Position numbers and translations under genes: made by a program. DNA of 64,000 nt, taken from Siphonodentalium dalli. Taxonomy: Eukaryota > Mollusca > Scaphopoda > Gadilida > Siphonodentaliidae. Positions 11,894 to 18,568 of the stretch are shown in pieces. The notes beneath the pieces are model-generated. The model was given only the letters and a program-made list of their open reading frames with translations, was not told where the DNA came from and made no database searches. The stretch's first letter is position 1; the number at the start of each line of letters is the position of its first letter. The stretch is taken from contig CP136063.1 of assembly GCA_032622095.1 (NCBI GenBank), positions 23,440,987-23,504,986 on the forward strand, written 5' to 3'.

Positions 11894-12195
11894 ATGCGGG
11901 CGGGGCGGGCCTCCCCCTCCCCCCAGGGCGACAGGGCGGGGCGGGGCTCCCCTCCCCAGGGCGACAGGGCGGGGGGCGGGCTGGCTGGCGGGCGGGCGGG
12001 CCTCCCCTCCCCAGGGCGGGCGGGGGCGGGCGGGCGGGCGGGCCTCCCCTCCCCAGGGCGGGCGGGGGCGGGCGGGCGGGCGGGCCTCCCCCTCCCCAGG
12101 GGCGGGCGGGCGGGCGGGCGGGGGCGGGCGGGCGGGCGTGCGGGCCTCCCCATCCCCAGGGCGGGCGGGGCGGGCGGGGGCGGGCCTCCCCCCAC
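11894..12195. repeat. GC-rich minisatellite with G-quadruplex potential
   Basis: Runs of GGGCGGGC alternate with CCTCCCCTCCCCAG blocks in about six copies of a roughly 45-55 bp unit. The surrounding element is strongly AT-rich, so the contrast is extreme. Pro/Arg/Gly-rich ORFs across it on both strands are artefacts of the repeat. It sits between two divergently oriented genes. Confidence 0.85.
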
Positions 12196-12309
12196 ACCCA
12201 ACATCCACCAAACGCATGAGCGGACTCCTTTCGGACTTTTGTATTCTCGATGTGTAACTGATAAGTAATGTTTTGTTTTCTTATTTTCCAGGTTCAAAAT
12301 AAAAAAACA

Positions 12310-12921
12310 ATGACTGATCAACCCGATGTTGAAGGAAACCAACGGACTGAAACCAACGAGAGGGCGTTCCATCCACAATGTTTGGCCCCGTTAGGAAATG
12401 ACATTTTCCTATTTGACGGCCGATTCCAGGGAAATCTGTATATACACATACGAGAGTGCGGTGAAAGTTCTGCGGGCCATAAATTTCCGACAAAATCTGG
12501 AATAACATTAAATCTAAGGAGATTCAAAGAGTTGAAATCTTACTTAGCAGATATACATCAAGAAGTGGTCAGTTATCGTACCGGTGAAGACGATGTATTC
12601 ATGAGACGTCATATCGGAGGGAATTTCTTCATTACGATAAAGAGCGGCATCCCGCGTGTTGACATTCGCAGGTATTGGCTGCCTGAACATTCAGATGATT
12701 TGTGTGCAACCAAATACGGAATATCTCTGACATTCGACCAATTTGAAGAACTAGTTGGAGCTATATTCGTCCTGTGTGCTAATATTCCTGAAATTGATCA
12801 GACTGTGCAGTGCTATTTGACCGACGATCACCAAAACCAGGAAGGATCTTTAAGATGTATGGAATGCTGCCCCAACGGCGATAGAACGTGTTTGATTAAC
12901 CGGATGCAGACATTGATCTAA
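12310..12921 (+). CDS. Protein with two PC4-like (p15) domains
   Basis: The 203-residue frame starts at ATG 12310, chosen because a splice acceptor ends at 12291 just upstream. An in-frame ATG at 12268 would lie in the intron. Residues 28-85 fit one PC4-like unit: strands LGNDIFLF and GNLYIHIRE, then SGITLNLRRFKELKSYL. Residues 103-163 fit a second: FFITI, PRVDIRRYW, then YGISLTFDQFEELV. The PC4 family binds single-stranded DNA and acts as an RNA polymerase II coactivator. Here the role could be transcription, ssDNA binding in replication, or both. The C-terminus is Cys-rich (CMECCPNGDRTC). The TBP-like gene follows after 11 nt. Confidence 0.8.
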   Translation: MTDQPDVEGNQRTETNERAFHPQCLAPLGNDIFLFDGRFQGNLYIHIRECGESSAGHKFPTKSGITLNLRRFKELKSYLADIHQEVVSYRTGEDDVFMRRHIGGNFFITIKSGIPRVDIRRYWLPEHSDDLCATKYGISLTFDQFEELVGAIFVLCANIPEIDQTVQCYLTDDHQNQEGSLRCMECCPNGDRTCLINRMQTLI

Positions 12922-12932
12922 ACATTACTCCT

Positions 12933-13457
12933 ATGATGCTACGAATAACTAATGTCGTATGTTCTGCAGATTTGAACTGTTCTATTAATCTAAGGGATTT
13001 GACACTCGGCTGTTCAAACATTGAATACAATTCCAAAAAGTTTAGCGGAGTTGTATGGAAACATTCTAAATTCGGTGGATGTTGCCTCGTGTTTAACACG
13101 GGTAAAATCGTTGTTAACGGGCTTTCTGATAGTGTCAAACAGACACGAGTTCGATTGCGTCGGTACGCTCGACATATTCAAAAATGTGGTTGGCGAGTGA
13201 GATTAAATTCCATAAAAATTTTGACAATGTCTGCATTTTGTCAGTTAAATGGAAAACTTGACTTAAACATTTTAGTGAAACTTATGGAATGTTTTTACGA
13301 ATTAGAGCTGTTCCCTGCGGCAATGTTCAGACGTGAGAAAATACATTTTACATGCTTTCATAATGGAAAAATTGTGATTACGGGCATTAAAAGTGAAAAG
13401 CAGATGTTAAATATTGTATATCCTACCATATGTGAACTTGAATTACTTTCAGAATAA
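12933..13457 (+). CDS. TATA-binding protein (TBP) homologue, core domain only
   Basis: The 174-residue frame is essentially just the two-repeat TBP saddle. All four DNA-kinking Phe positions are present: KKF37SGV and LVF54NTG in repeat 1, ELF127PAA and TCF142HNG in repeat 2. Also matching are TNVVCSADLNC at the start, NIEYNSKKF, GKIVVNG (57-63), RRYARHIQKCGW (76-87), GKIVITG (145-151) and a closing IVYPTICELELL. The Asn expected in repeat 2 (KIQN in cellular TBPs) is Thr98, and a loop before F142 is two residues short. It is a single uninterrupted frame, 11 nt after the PC4-like gene. An in-frame TAA at 12897 limits extension upstream. AATAAA overlaps its stop codon. TBP nucleates promoter recognition; a viral-type role at the element's own TATA boxes is inference. 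Confidence 0.9.
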   Translation: MMLRITNVVCSADLNCSINLRDLTLGCSNIEYNSKKFSGVVWKHSKFGGCCLVFNTGKIVVNGLSDSVKQTRVRLRRYARHIQKCGWRVRLNSIKILTMSAFCQLNGKLDLNILVKLMECFYELELFPAAMFRREKIHFTCFHNGKIVITGIKSEKQMLNIVYPTICELELLSE

Positions 13458-13458
13458 A
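13453..13458 (+). terminator. Poly(A) signal overlapping the TBP stop codon
   Basis: AATAAA contains the TAA stop of the TBP-like gene, followed by TA-rich DNA. Confidence 0.5.
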
Positions 13459-13640
13459 TATATATATGTATCGATTATCTATTTTTTTCATTCGGGGGGG
13501 TGGCTCACATACCTTTGTTTTTTAGGCTTTTGACGAAACAAACAAAAACAATAGATTTTTTTGTTTGTTTTGACAACAGACCTAATACCACCTCACCGGA
13601 CTCTCTCCACAGACCCCCCACCCCCACCCTCTCAACCCAG

Positions 13641-13681
<41 letters not shown>

Positions 13682-13796
13682 CCCAGTCATACATATGATA
13701 ATATAAGAACGATAAATGATTGTATTTACAATATTTTATTTATATACATAATATAATTTAAAGAGTGTTTCTCTCGTTGTCGCTAATGAAGAGCGT
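13459..13796. other. Convergent intergenic region: hairpin, TA microsatellite, minus-strand poly(A) signal
   Basis: A hairpin with GAAACAAACAAAAA-type arms occupies about 13535-13572. A (TA)n tract spans 13643-13678. TTTATT at 13735-13740 is AATAAA on the minus strand, about 60 nt beyond the protease stop. Both gene blocks of the Polinton end here. Confidence 0.55.
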
Positions 13797-14243
13797 TTAC
13801 AGAATATATTTCAACATAAAATCCTTAATAATTAAATCATTATACATATAATTATTGGCACTGAAACGTCTCATTATATTTTCTAGACTGTATCCGCACA
13901 GTTTATAGAATGCAAAGTATATGCAATAGGGACCACATATATTAGAACCCTGTAATCTGTAAGCATTGCACTCGTAACGAGGTCCATTCAATAACAACAC
14001 GTGTTTAAATCGTCCGTTGTAACACTCGGGTTTTAATCCCATAGGGTCGAAGAACTCTGATACGTTATGTTCCTGGAATGTCATCAATATCCAGTAGCGT
14101 CCAGGTTGGCTACTCTCGTCTGTGTTAACTATATACATCCGGGGATATTGGATATAAAGAGGTAATTTGTCTATGGGACAAACATCTATCTCATTATGGT
14201 TTGTGAAACTATTTATCGCCCTCATGAGTCCGCGTGTATTCAT
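13797..14243 (-). CDS. PRO: Adenain-like cysteine protease, catalytic His replaced by Tyr
   Basis: The 148-residue protein belongs to the C5 (adenovirus) protease type used in virion maturation. Expected landmarks are FFDPMG (Asp66), LQG (Gln98) and NICGPYC with nucleophile Cys103. The HW dipeptide that supplies the catalytic His in this family reads Tyr50-Trp51 (GRYWILMTF). The codon at 14094-14096 is TAC, one transition away from CAC. The length is near the lower end for Polinton proteases. Its ATG overlaps by one base the stop of the offset major-capsid frame (TAATG). The protease is probably inactive if the Tyr is real. Confidence 0.85.
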   Translation of the reverse strand: MNTRGLMRAINSFTNHNEIDVCPIDKLPLYIQYPRMYIVNTDESSQPGRYWILMTFQEHNVSEFFDPMGLKPECYNGRFKHVLLLNGPRYECNAYRLQGSNICGPYCIYFAFYKLCGYSLENIMRRFSANNYMYNDLIIKDFMLKYIL

Positions 14244-15504
14244 TATTCAATGCAAACTTTACGACTCTCGTCAACTTTGAGAACGGCAGGAAATTTTGCG
14301 TATACGATTACAGTACAATTGTCTTTCAAAGCCGATGAGAATTTAATCTCGAGGCGTGTGTGACCTTGTGTGGTATGACCCTGTCGTGATTAATTCCTTG
14401 CGGGTTTATCCGATATATGCAATAACCTTTCGCATAATCCTCATAAGTAATATGAACGGCTTTTCGTTTCGCATCTTTTATTATCGTATTGTAAGCTTCT
14501 ACATATTCCTTACTGGTAAAGTTCGGTTGGAGTGCTTGGGCGGGCATAGACTGCCCGTTGACGTAAAATCCGACGAAGTTGCATCCAAAAGTCGCAAAGT
14601 TGAACGGGTTCTTATCGCGTGAACCGCTTTCAGCCTTTGATGATACTAAGCCAATAATACAGCTACTGGGTACGTTTCCTTGAAATAGATTATCTTCTCC
14701 CAAACTGAATGCACCTTTTGACACTGTATACGTCTTTATGATAGATTTTGAAAAAGGATAACACGCGTTCTTTTTCTTGAGTGACTCAGTATGACTGAGT
14801 AATACACCGGGGTTAACTTTCACAGTGGCTAGTCTCAAATTAGCTTCCTGTATTTTCAACTTGTATGTCTCAGTGGTTCCCGCATACATCAGTCTAAAAA
14901 CATCTCTCGTCTGCCAGAATTTTAACGTGAGCGGGAGACCATTTAGTAGTAATTTGTCCTGTTGGAAGAAGTCAAGCTGAATTGATCCCATAATATCCAT
15001 TATTTGACTAGTACGGGTTGTTTTGGACCTGTAATACAGGCCAGAGTTCCCGCTTTTCGAATCTGCCAGGTCCATACCACCTGCCGTGTCCTTTTCGAAC
15101 GCTTGTCCATGTAGCTGTTCCTTACGTTCAGTTTCTAAGAGTACATCGAAATATGCTTTGTATGGATAATTCGGACCGACTTGACTCACGGGAACTTGCT
15201 GTATATTCAAATCGACCTGCGAAAATATTGAATGTAGGGGTGCATTTATCAGACCCACATCGTCATTAACGGTTAGAGCCGAACCATCTTGCTTGGTTAT
15301 TTTGAGTTTGAGAAGTAGCAATGTCCGTTTGAGGTCCATGTAGGTTGTGGCCATGGCGGGAATATTGAACTCTAAAGCTGCAGTGTCTGTCAGCTGATTC
15401 ACGGGTCTGTAGTTTATCCATTCTGTCGCTTGTATTCCGCTGTCAACCGTGGGCGATTCAAATAATGCCAATTTAGAGGTATGGTACTCTCTGTATTCAT
15501 TCAT
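14243..15504 (-). CDS. MCP: Major capsid protein (double jelly roll), frame broken near the C-terminus
   Basis: This is the Polinton major capsid family, often annotated as F54H12.2-like. Recognisable segments are YMDLKRTLLLLKLKITK, LHSIFSQVDLNIQQ, YPYKAYFDVLLE, IQLDFFQQDKLLLNG, FNFATFGCNFVGFYVNGQ and YVEAYNTIIKDA. The first frame runs 15504-14326 (392 codons) and stops early. Homologous C-terminal sequence continues in another frame from a GTGTGTG tract at 14356-14362 to a TAA at 14243-14245. The two frames differ by a 2-nt change in that dinucleotide run, so I infer a slippage indel rather than a programmed shift. The start overlaps the upstream 110-residue ORF by four bases (ATGA). Confidence 0.88.
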
Positions 15505-15833
15505 GGTTTATCGAACCAGGTGGTGGTTTTCCCTTTCTTAGGGTTATGAGCCAAATCGTTAGGTAACACCCTCTTATTGTTTTTTTTTGACGTCTTACGT
15601 GCTTGTGTCAACTTATTTTCTGCAACTTCTGCTTTGGCCATTTCAATCGCTTGCGCTATGGGTGTCACTACGTTAATATGTGGTTTTATAAAGTCTTCTT
15701 CTTCACTATCGCTATTTTGAGTTTTGTCAATAAAGTAGCGACCCTCATTATCTGGCGTTAACTTCCCATTAATCATGTCCCTGAAATGTTTTCTCCACAT
15801 TTCAATATCTGCGGGAATATACGTGATCGACAT
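15501..15833 (-). CDS. Conserved Polinton 110-residue protein, virion-associated candidate
   Basis: It has an N-terminal WRKHFRDMINGKL block, an acidic Ser/Asp/Glu patch (DSEEED), a middle VTPIAQAIEMAKAE block and a Lys-rich tail. The WxxHF and VTPxAQxxxxAK blocks resemble a short protein I know from other Polintons next to the major capsid gene; no biochemical role is established to my knowledge. It overlaps the minor capsid gene by 32 nt and the major capsid gene by 4 nt, which argues for joint expression. Confidence 0.65.
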   Translation of the reverse strand: MSITYIPADIEMWRKHFRDMINGKLTPDNEGRYFIDKTQNSDSEEEDFIKPHINVVTPIAQAIEMAKAEVAENKLTQARKTSKKNNKRVLPNDLAHNPKKGKTTTWFDKP

Positions 15834-16239
15834 GTTTCTTCAGATGTAGTGTACAGGCTACTCTTTTTTCTGCATTTATTTTAGAAAGTTTATCGCCTCT
15901 TATAAAAATCCTGAGACGCTGAAGTTTATCCTGTCTTACGTTTATGTAGAATGAGTCCTCAAAACTCCGCCAATGACCCGTATCACGTGTGTCTCTCTTT
16001 ATAACCCTGAGGATGGGGTATGATGTGTCGCAGGCTATTGATTCTCCACATATGTCCGAACAAATATATAATAAATCCGTGTCTATATGGTCAGTTATGT
16101 TTATGTCTTTCAAACAACATAACCACGCCCCTTCCAATATTAATACACCAGGTAACTCTATTGTGAAGTCGAGAGGACGATTATCTGGATATTTATCTAT
16201 GGAATCGTCGCTAGTCAGGTACAGATAATAATTATCCAT
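15802..16239 (-). CDS. mCP: Minor capsid (penton-type, single jelly roll) protein
   Basis: The 145-residue protein starts MDNYYLYLTSDDS, then has DFTIELPG, LEGAWLCCLKDINI, an internal DLLYICSDICGES strand and a basic C-terminal stretch. The pattern of a surface strand, an F/T-x-I/L-x-L-P strand and then an L-x-G-x-W-x-x-x-L-x-x-I strand is the Polinton minor-capsid signature. It is expected to form pentons at capsid vertices. The stop is 4 nt after the neighbouring membrane-protein gene, and its own 3' end overlaps the next ORF by 32 nt. Confidence 0.75.
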   Translation of the reverse strand: MDNYYLYLTSDDSIDKYPDNRPLDFTIELPGVLILEGAWLCCLKDINITDHIDTDLLYICSDICGESIACDTSYPILRVIKRDTRDTGHWRSFEDSFYINVRQDKLQRLRIFIRGDKLSKINAEKRVACTLHLKKHVDHVYSRRY

Positions 16240-16243
16240 ATGA

Positions 16244-16744
16244 CTAGTTTCTATTTTGTTTCAAATGAGAATCAATGTTCATCTCTTCTCTTATAGTTTT
16301 ATCAACATCACTGAATATATACTTGAAGGCAGACCACTGGTTATACGGAATACTTATAATCGCGGGAGTGTTATTCACAACTCGCCTAATGCGTGTATAA
16401 ATGCGCCCTTGATTATTACATAATGTAACAGTAATGTTTGATCGTATTGTCCACTTTTTCACGAACCCACAGGGGTGTTGTTCGTAATCAGGGGGGCGTG
16501 ACTCGTTCGTATGCCGTAATTCATAGTCCCCCGTCTGACGTGGTATCTTCTTTGGAACTATTATAACCGGTAGTGACAGAGTTATTACCATAATCGTAAT
16601 TCCTATCCATTTAAGGAGATTCATATGTAGACGACCGCGTTCTGTTTGAAACATATTCGTCAAGGTATCTGTTCTATTATTCATGATTGTAATGGTTTCC
16701 CCCTCGGATAGCTTGCTCTTATTAATTTTGATATCTGTCGACAT
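16244..16744 (-). CDS. Membrane protein with PC4-like C-terminal domain
   Basis: The 166-residue protein has one hydrophobic segment (about 46-63, WIGITIMVITLSLPVIIV). A Pro-rich linker follows, then 98-152 with the strand-strand-helix order of a PC4 unit: ITVTLCNNQ, RIYTRIRRVV, then IISIPYNQWSAFKYIFSDVD. PC4 proteins bind ssDNA; a membrane-anchored version is unusual. The PC4 call is weaker than for the 12310-12921 gene, and a virion membrane protein with unrelated fold is possible. An internal Met41 just before the hydrophobic segment could be an alternative start. It overlaps the integrase 3' end by 23 nt. Confidence 0.5.
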   Translation of the reverse strand: MSTDIKINKSKLSEGETITIMNNRTDTLTNMFQTERGRLHMNLLKWIGITIMVITLSLPVIIVPKKIPRQTGDYELRHTNESRPPDYEQHPCGFVKKWTIRSNITVTLCNNQGRIYTRIRRVVNNTPAIISIPYNQWSAFKYIFSDVDKTIREEMNIDSHLKQNRN

Positions 16745-17852
16745 CAGACTCTAAAATCCATGAATTAAATTTGTCAGGCCATGAATGCCAGTGCACCAGG
16801 ACTTCAGTTTGACCCTTTCGTTTCCTCTTTTTGACAATTTTATCTATTCTGTAAACTGTTTCGTCATCAACGCGCACCCCTTGAAGTTCTGACTCGTAGA
16901 AAGCACCCTCAATGTTTTCATCCAAGAAATCTGTCAATGTATACAAGGGTATGTTCTGCCTGTAAAACCTCTTAGTCACTTTGAACAACTCTCCAGTCCA
17001 TTTCTGAGAATATTCTCGGTCAAAAACTGCTTTGGTGTGTGATATTCTAACGATATCATTTACATTGTATTTGAACTTTTTCTTCAATTTACTTTTAACA
17101 CCTCCCTTCTGTCTTATTAACCACTGATCGAGACGAGACTCATCTTCATTCTCAACAGTTATGGAGTCAGGGGTGGTGCCTAACGAACGATGTATTGTAT
17201 GGTTATAACTTTTCACAATATCTTGTAGAATGTCGATATATCTAGCATTATTATGCTTTATCATATAACGCGAAATCTTCTGCTTTATAGTTTTTATGAC
17301 CCGTTCCGAATAATTGGCTTTCATTTCGTTTTGAGTAAAAATTTGAGATATATGAAGACCCTTAAGGTAACTTTTGACCCGTTTGTTTGTGAACTCCGAA
17401 CCGCGATCCGTTCGGAGGACGCGCGGGGTTCTTCCACCTTCAAATATATGTTTCATAGCATTGATCACATTAATTGCAGTTTTCCTCTTTATAGCTTCAC
17501 ACCATAACTTCCTAGAAAAAATGTCAATCATTACTAACACGTAGGTGTAATTGTCGTTGTCTTTGGAAACATCATTCATATCCATGAGGTCTCCATCCCA
17601 TTGACTGTCAGAAGCGTTTACAATAACACGAGACCTCGGGAATTTTCGTCTAACACTTTTTGTCAGGGAATAACTTTCATGATTTTGTAGCCACGTCACA
17701 ATCTCGCGCTTGGAAATGTTGTGCTTATTTTCAGATTTTACAGTCTGATGCAACTTTGTAGCTCCTGAGTACGATGCGGGGTGACCCGGATTAAAATAAA
17801 TTGAACTCAAATAATCTTTCCAATCGGCCATATTGTTCACAGTGATAGCCAA
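16722..17852 (-). CDS. INT: Retroviral-type integrase with C-terminal chromodomain
   Basis: The 376-residue protein inserts element DNA and makes the 6-bp target duplication. The N-terminal half has HPASYSG...WLQNHESYSL and RRKFPRSRVIV blocks typical of Polinton integrases. The catalytic triad is D88 (WDGDLMDM), D149 (LRTDRGSEF) and E183 (YSERVIKTIK), a D-x33-E spacing. An SH3-like region follows (FKYNVNDIVRISH...WTGELFKV). A chromodomain occupies 333-376 (YRIDKIVKKR...VHWHSWPDKFNSW). The frame is intact. ATG at 17852 overlaps the preceding ORF by 16 nt; Met8 is an alternative start. Confidence 0.95.
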   Translation of the reverse strand: MAITVNNMADWKDYLSSIYFNPGHPASYSGATKLHQTVKSENKHNISKREIVTWLQNHESYSLTKSVRRKFPRSRVIVNASDSQWDGDLMDMNDVSKDNDNYTYVLVMIDIFSRKLWCEAIKRKTAINVINAMKHIFEGGRTPRVLRTDRGSEFTNKRVKSYLKGLHISQIFTQNEMKANYSERVIKTIKQKISRYMIKHNNARYIDILQDIVKSYNHTIHRSLGTTPDSITVENEDESRLDQWLIRQKGGVKSKLKKKFKYNVNDIVRISHTKAVFDREYSQKWTGELFKVTKRFYRQNIPLYTLTDFLDENIEGAFYESELQGVRVDDETVYRIDKIVKKRKRKGQTEVLVHWHSWPDKFNSWILESDVDRYQN

Positions 17853-18049
17853 CGTTTCTTCTTTATCTGGGTCAGCTTACCGGCGATTATACCAGGAGGT
17901 CTAGATATTTCACGCTTAACCCCTCTTATTTTCTTTTTTCTTTGCTTGGTACGTGTCTTTTTCGATGTGTTAACTTCTGATTTTTGGATTGCATCCTGAG
18001 GTTCAGTCGTTTGAACTGTATTAACAATCTGATTATTCATCGGGTCCAT
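17837..18049 (-). CDS. Small Lys/Arg-rich protein (70 residues), unknown
   Basis: It has an N-terminal Asn/Gln/Thr-rich half, then strongly basic SKKTRTKQRKKKIRG and a RPPGIIAGKLTQIKKKRW tail. It looks like a nucleic-acid-binding or nuclear-localised peptide. The start codon follows the previous stop with no gap (TAAATG), and the stop overlaps integrase by 16 nt. It could also be an upstream extension used with integrase. No family was recognised. Confidence 0.5.
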   Translation of the reverse strand: MDPMNNQIVNTVQTTEPQDAIQKSEVNTSKKTRTKQRKKKIRGVKREISRPPGIIAGKLTQIKKKRWLSL

Positions 18050-18205
18050 TTATTTATCCATTTCATCGGAAGGGCTACTATTGTTTGCCGAGATGTCGCT
18101 GTGTTCAATGTTAGACTCCGATGAAACTTTTTTGTGTTCACTTTTTTCAGTGTACCTCATATATCTTTCATACGGGATCAAAACAGTTTTCTTCACAGAC
18201 TCCAT
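18050..18205 (-). CDS. Small ORF (51 residues), LIPYERY motif
   Basis: It reads MESVKKTVLIPYERYMRYTE and then a Ser/Asp/Glu-rich tail. The ATG overlaps the upstream stop by one base (TGATG), and its stop abuts the next ATG. A short hydrophobic-VP-x-x-Y motif of this kind occurs in some Polinton and adenovirus-like small proteins. That recognition is tentative. Confidence 0.45.
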   Translation of the reverse strand: MESVKKTVLIPYERYMRYTEKSEHKKVSSESNIEHSDISANNSSPSDEMDK

Positions 18206-18528
18206 CACAAAAACTGTTTCAATTTAGGTTCAACGATGTTCAACATCAAAGTAATGGCGGTTGAGTGATTATTCACACTTTTTCTTTTCCTCAACAAACT
18301 CACAGATTTATCACCCAAGAATATATAAAATGATTTATATCGCCGTAATTTAGCTTTTTGTTGAACTGTAACTGTTAAACTATCATGTAGTAAATTGATC
18401 GTAATTTCAACCAGAACTTTCAACTGATTATTAGTTATCGATGTCAATAATGCGTTTCGTTGAGATCTTGATTGGGTTGATGTCAATAGTCTGACAAAAT
18501 TCAACTCATTACGTAATAATCGACTCAT
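18205..18528 (-). CDS. Conserved short basic Polinton protein (107 residues)
   Basis: It has two helical Leu-rich blocks (NFVRLLTSTQSRSQRNALL, LKVLVEITINLLHDSL), then VQQKAKLRRYKSFYIFLGDK and SVSLLRKRKSV. The order 'Leu-rich, then QKxKLxxYK, then DKxVSxxxKRK' matches a widespread small protein of Polintons encoded near the ATPase and capsid genes. A basic core or DNA-condensing role has been suggested by analogy only. It lies 40 nt after the ATPase gene and overlaps the next ORF by one base. Confidence 0.6.
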   Translation of the reverse strand: MSRLLRNELNFVRLLTSTQSRSQRNALLTSITNNQLKVLVEITINLLHDSLTVTVQQKAKLRRYKSFYIFLGDKSVSLLRKRKSVNNHSTAITLMLNIVEPKLKQFL

Positions 18529-18568
18529 TTTATCGTCACGACTAAGCTCCGATACTGTCCCCTTCTTA

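Larger units (their letters stand above)
11194..12291 (+). other. Inferred 5'-UTR intron of the PC4/TBP transcript
   Basis: The donor GTTAGT and acceptor TTATTTTCCAG bound about 1.1 kb. The interval contains a separate minus-strand ORF (11290-11850) and a GC-rich repeat (11894-12195), so it would be an intron carrying a nested antisense gene. Confidence 0.45.

Noticed and set aside
11799-12268. Pro/Arg/Gly-rich ORFs on both strands
   Set aside because: They are translations of the GC-rich minisatellite, with no start context or conserved domain. The real minus-strand gene begins at 11850.
12933-13457. Host TBP retrocopy as explanation of the TBP-like gene
   Set aside because: There is no poly(A) tail or target duplication. 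The frame is divergent from cellular TBP, lacks the N-terminal domain, and sits in a tight pair with the PC4-like gene inside the element. A tree is needed to be certain.
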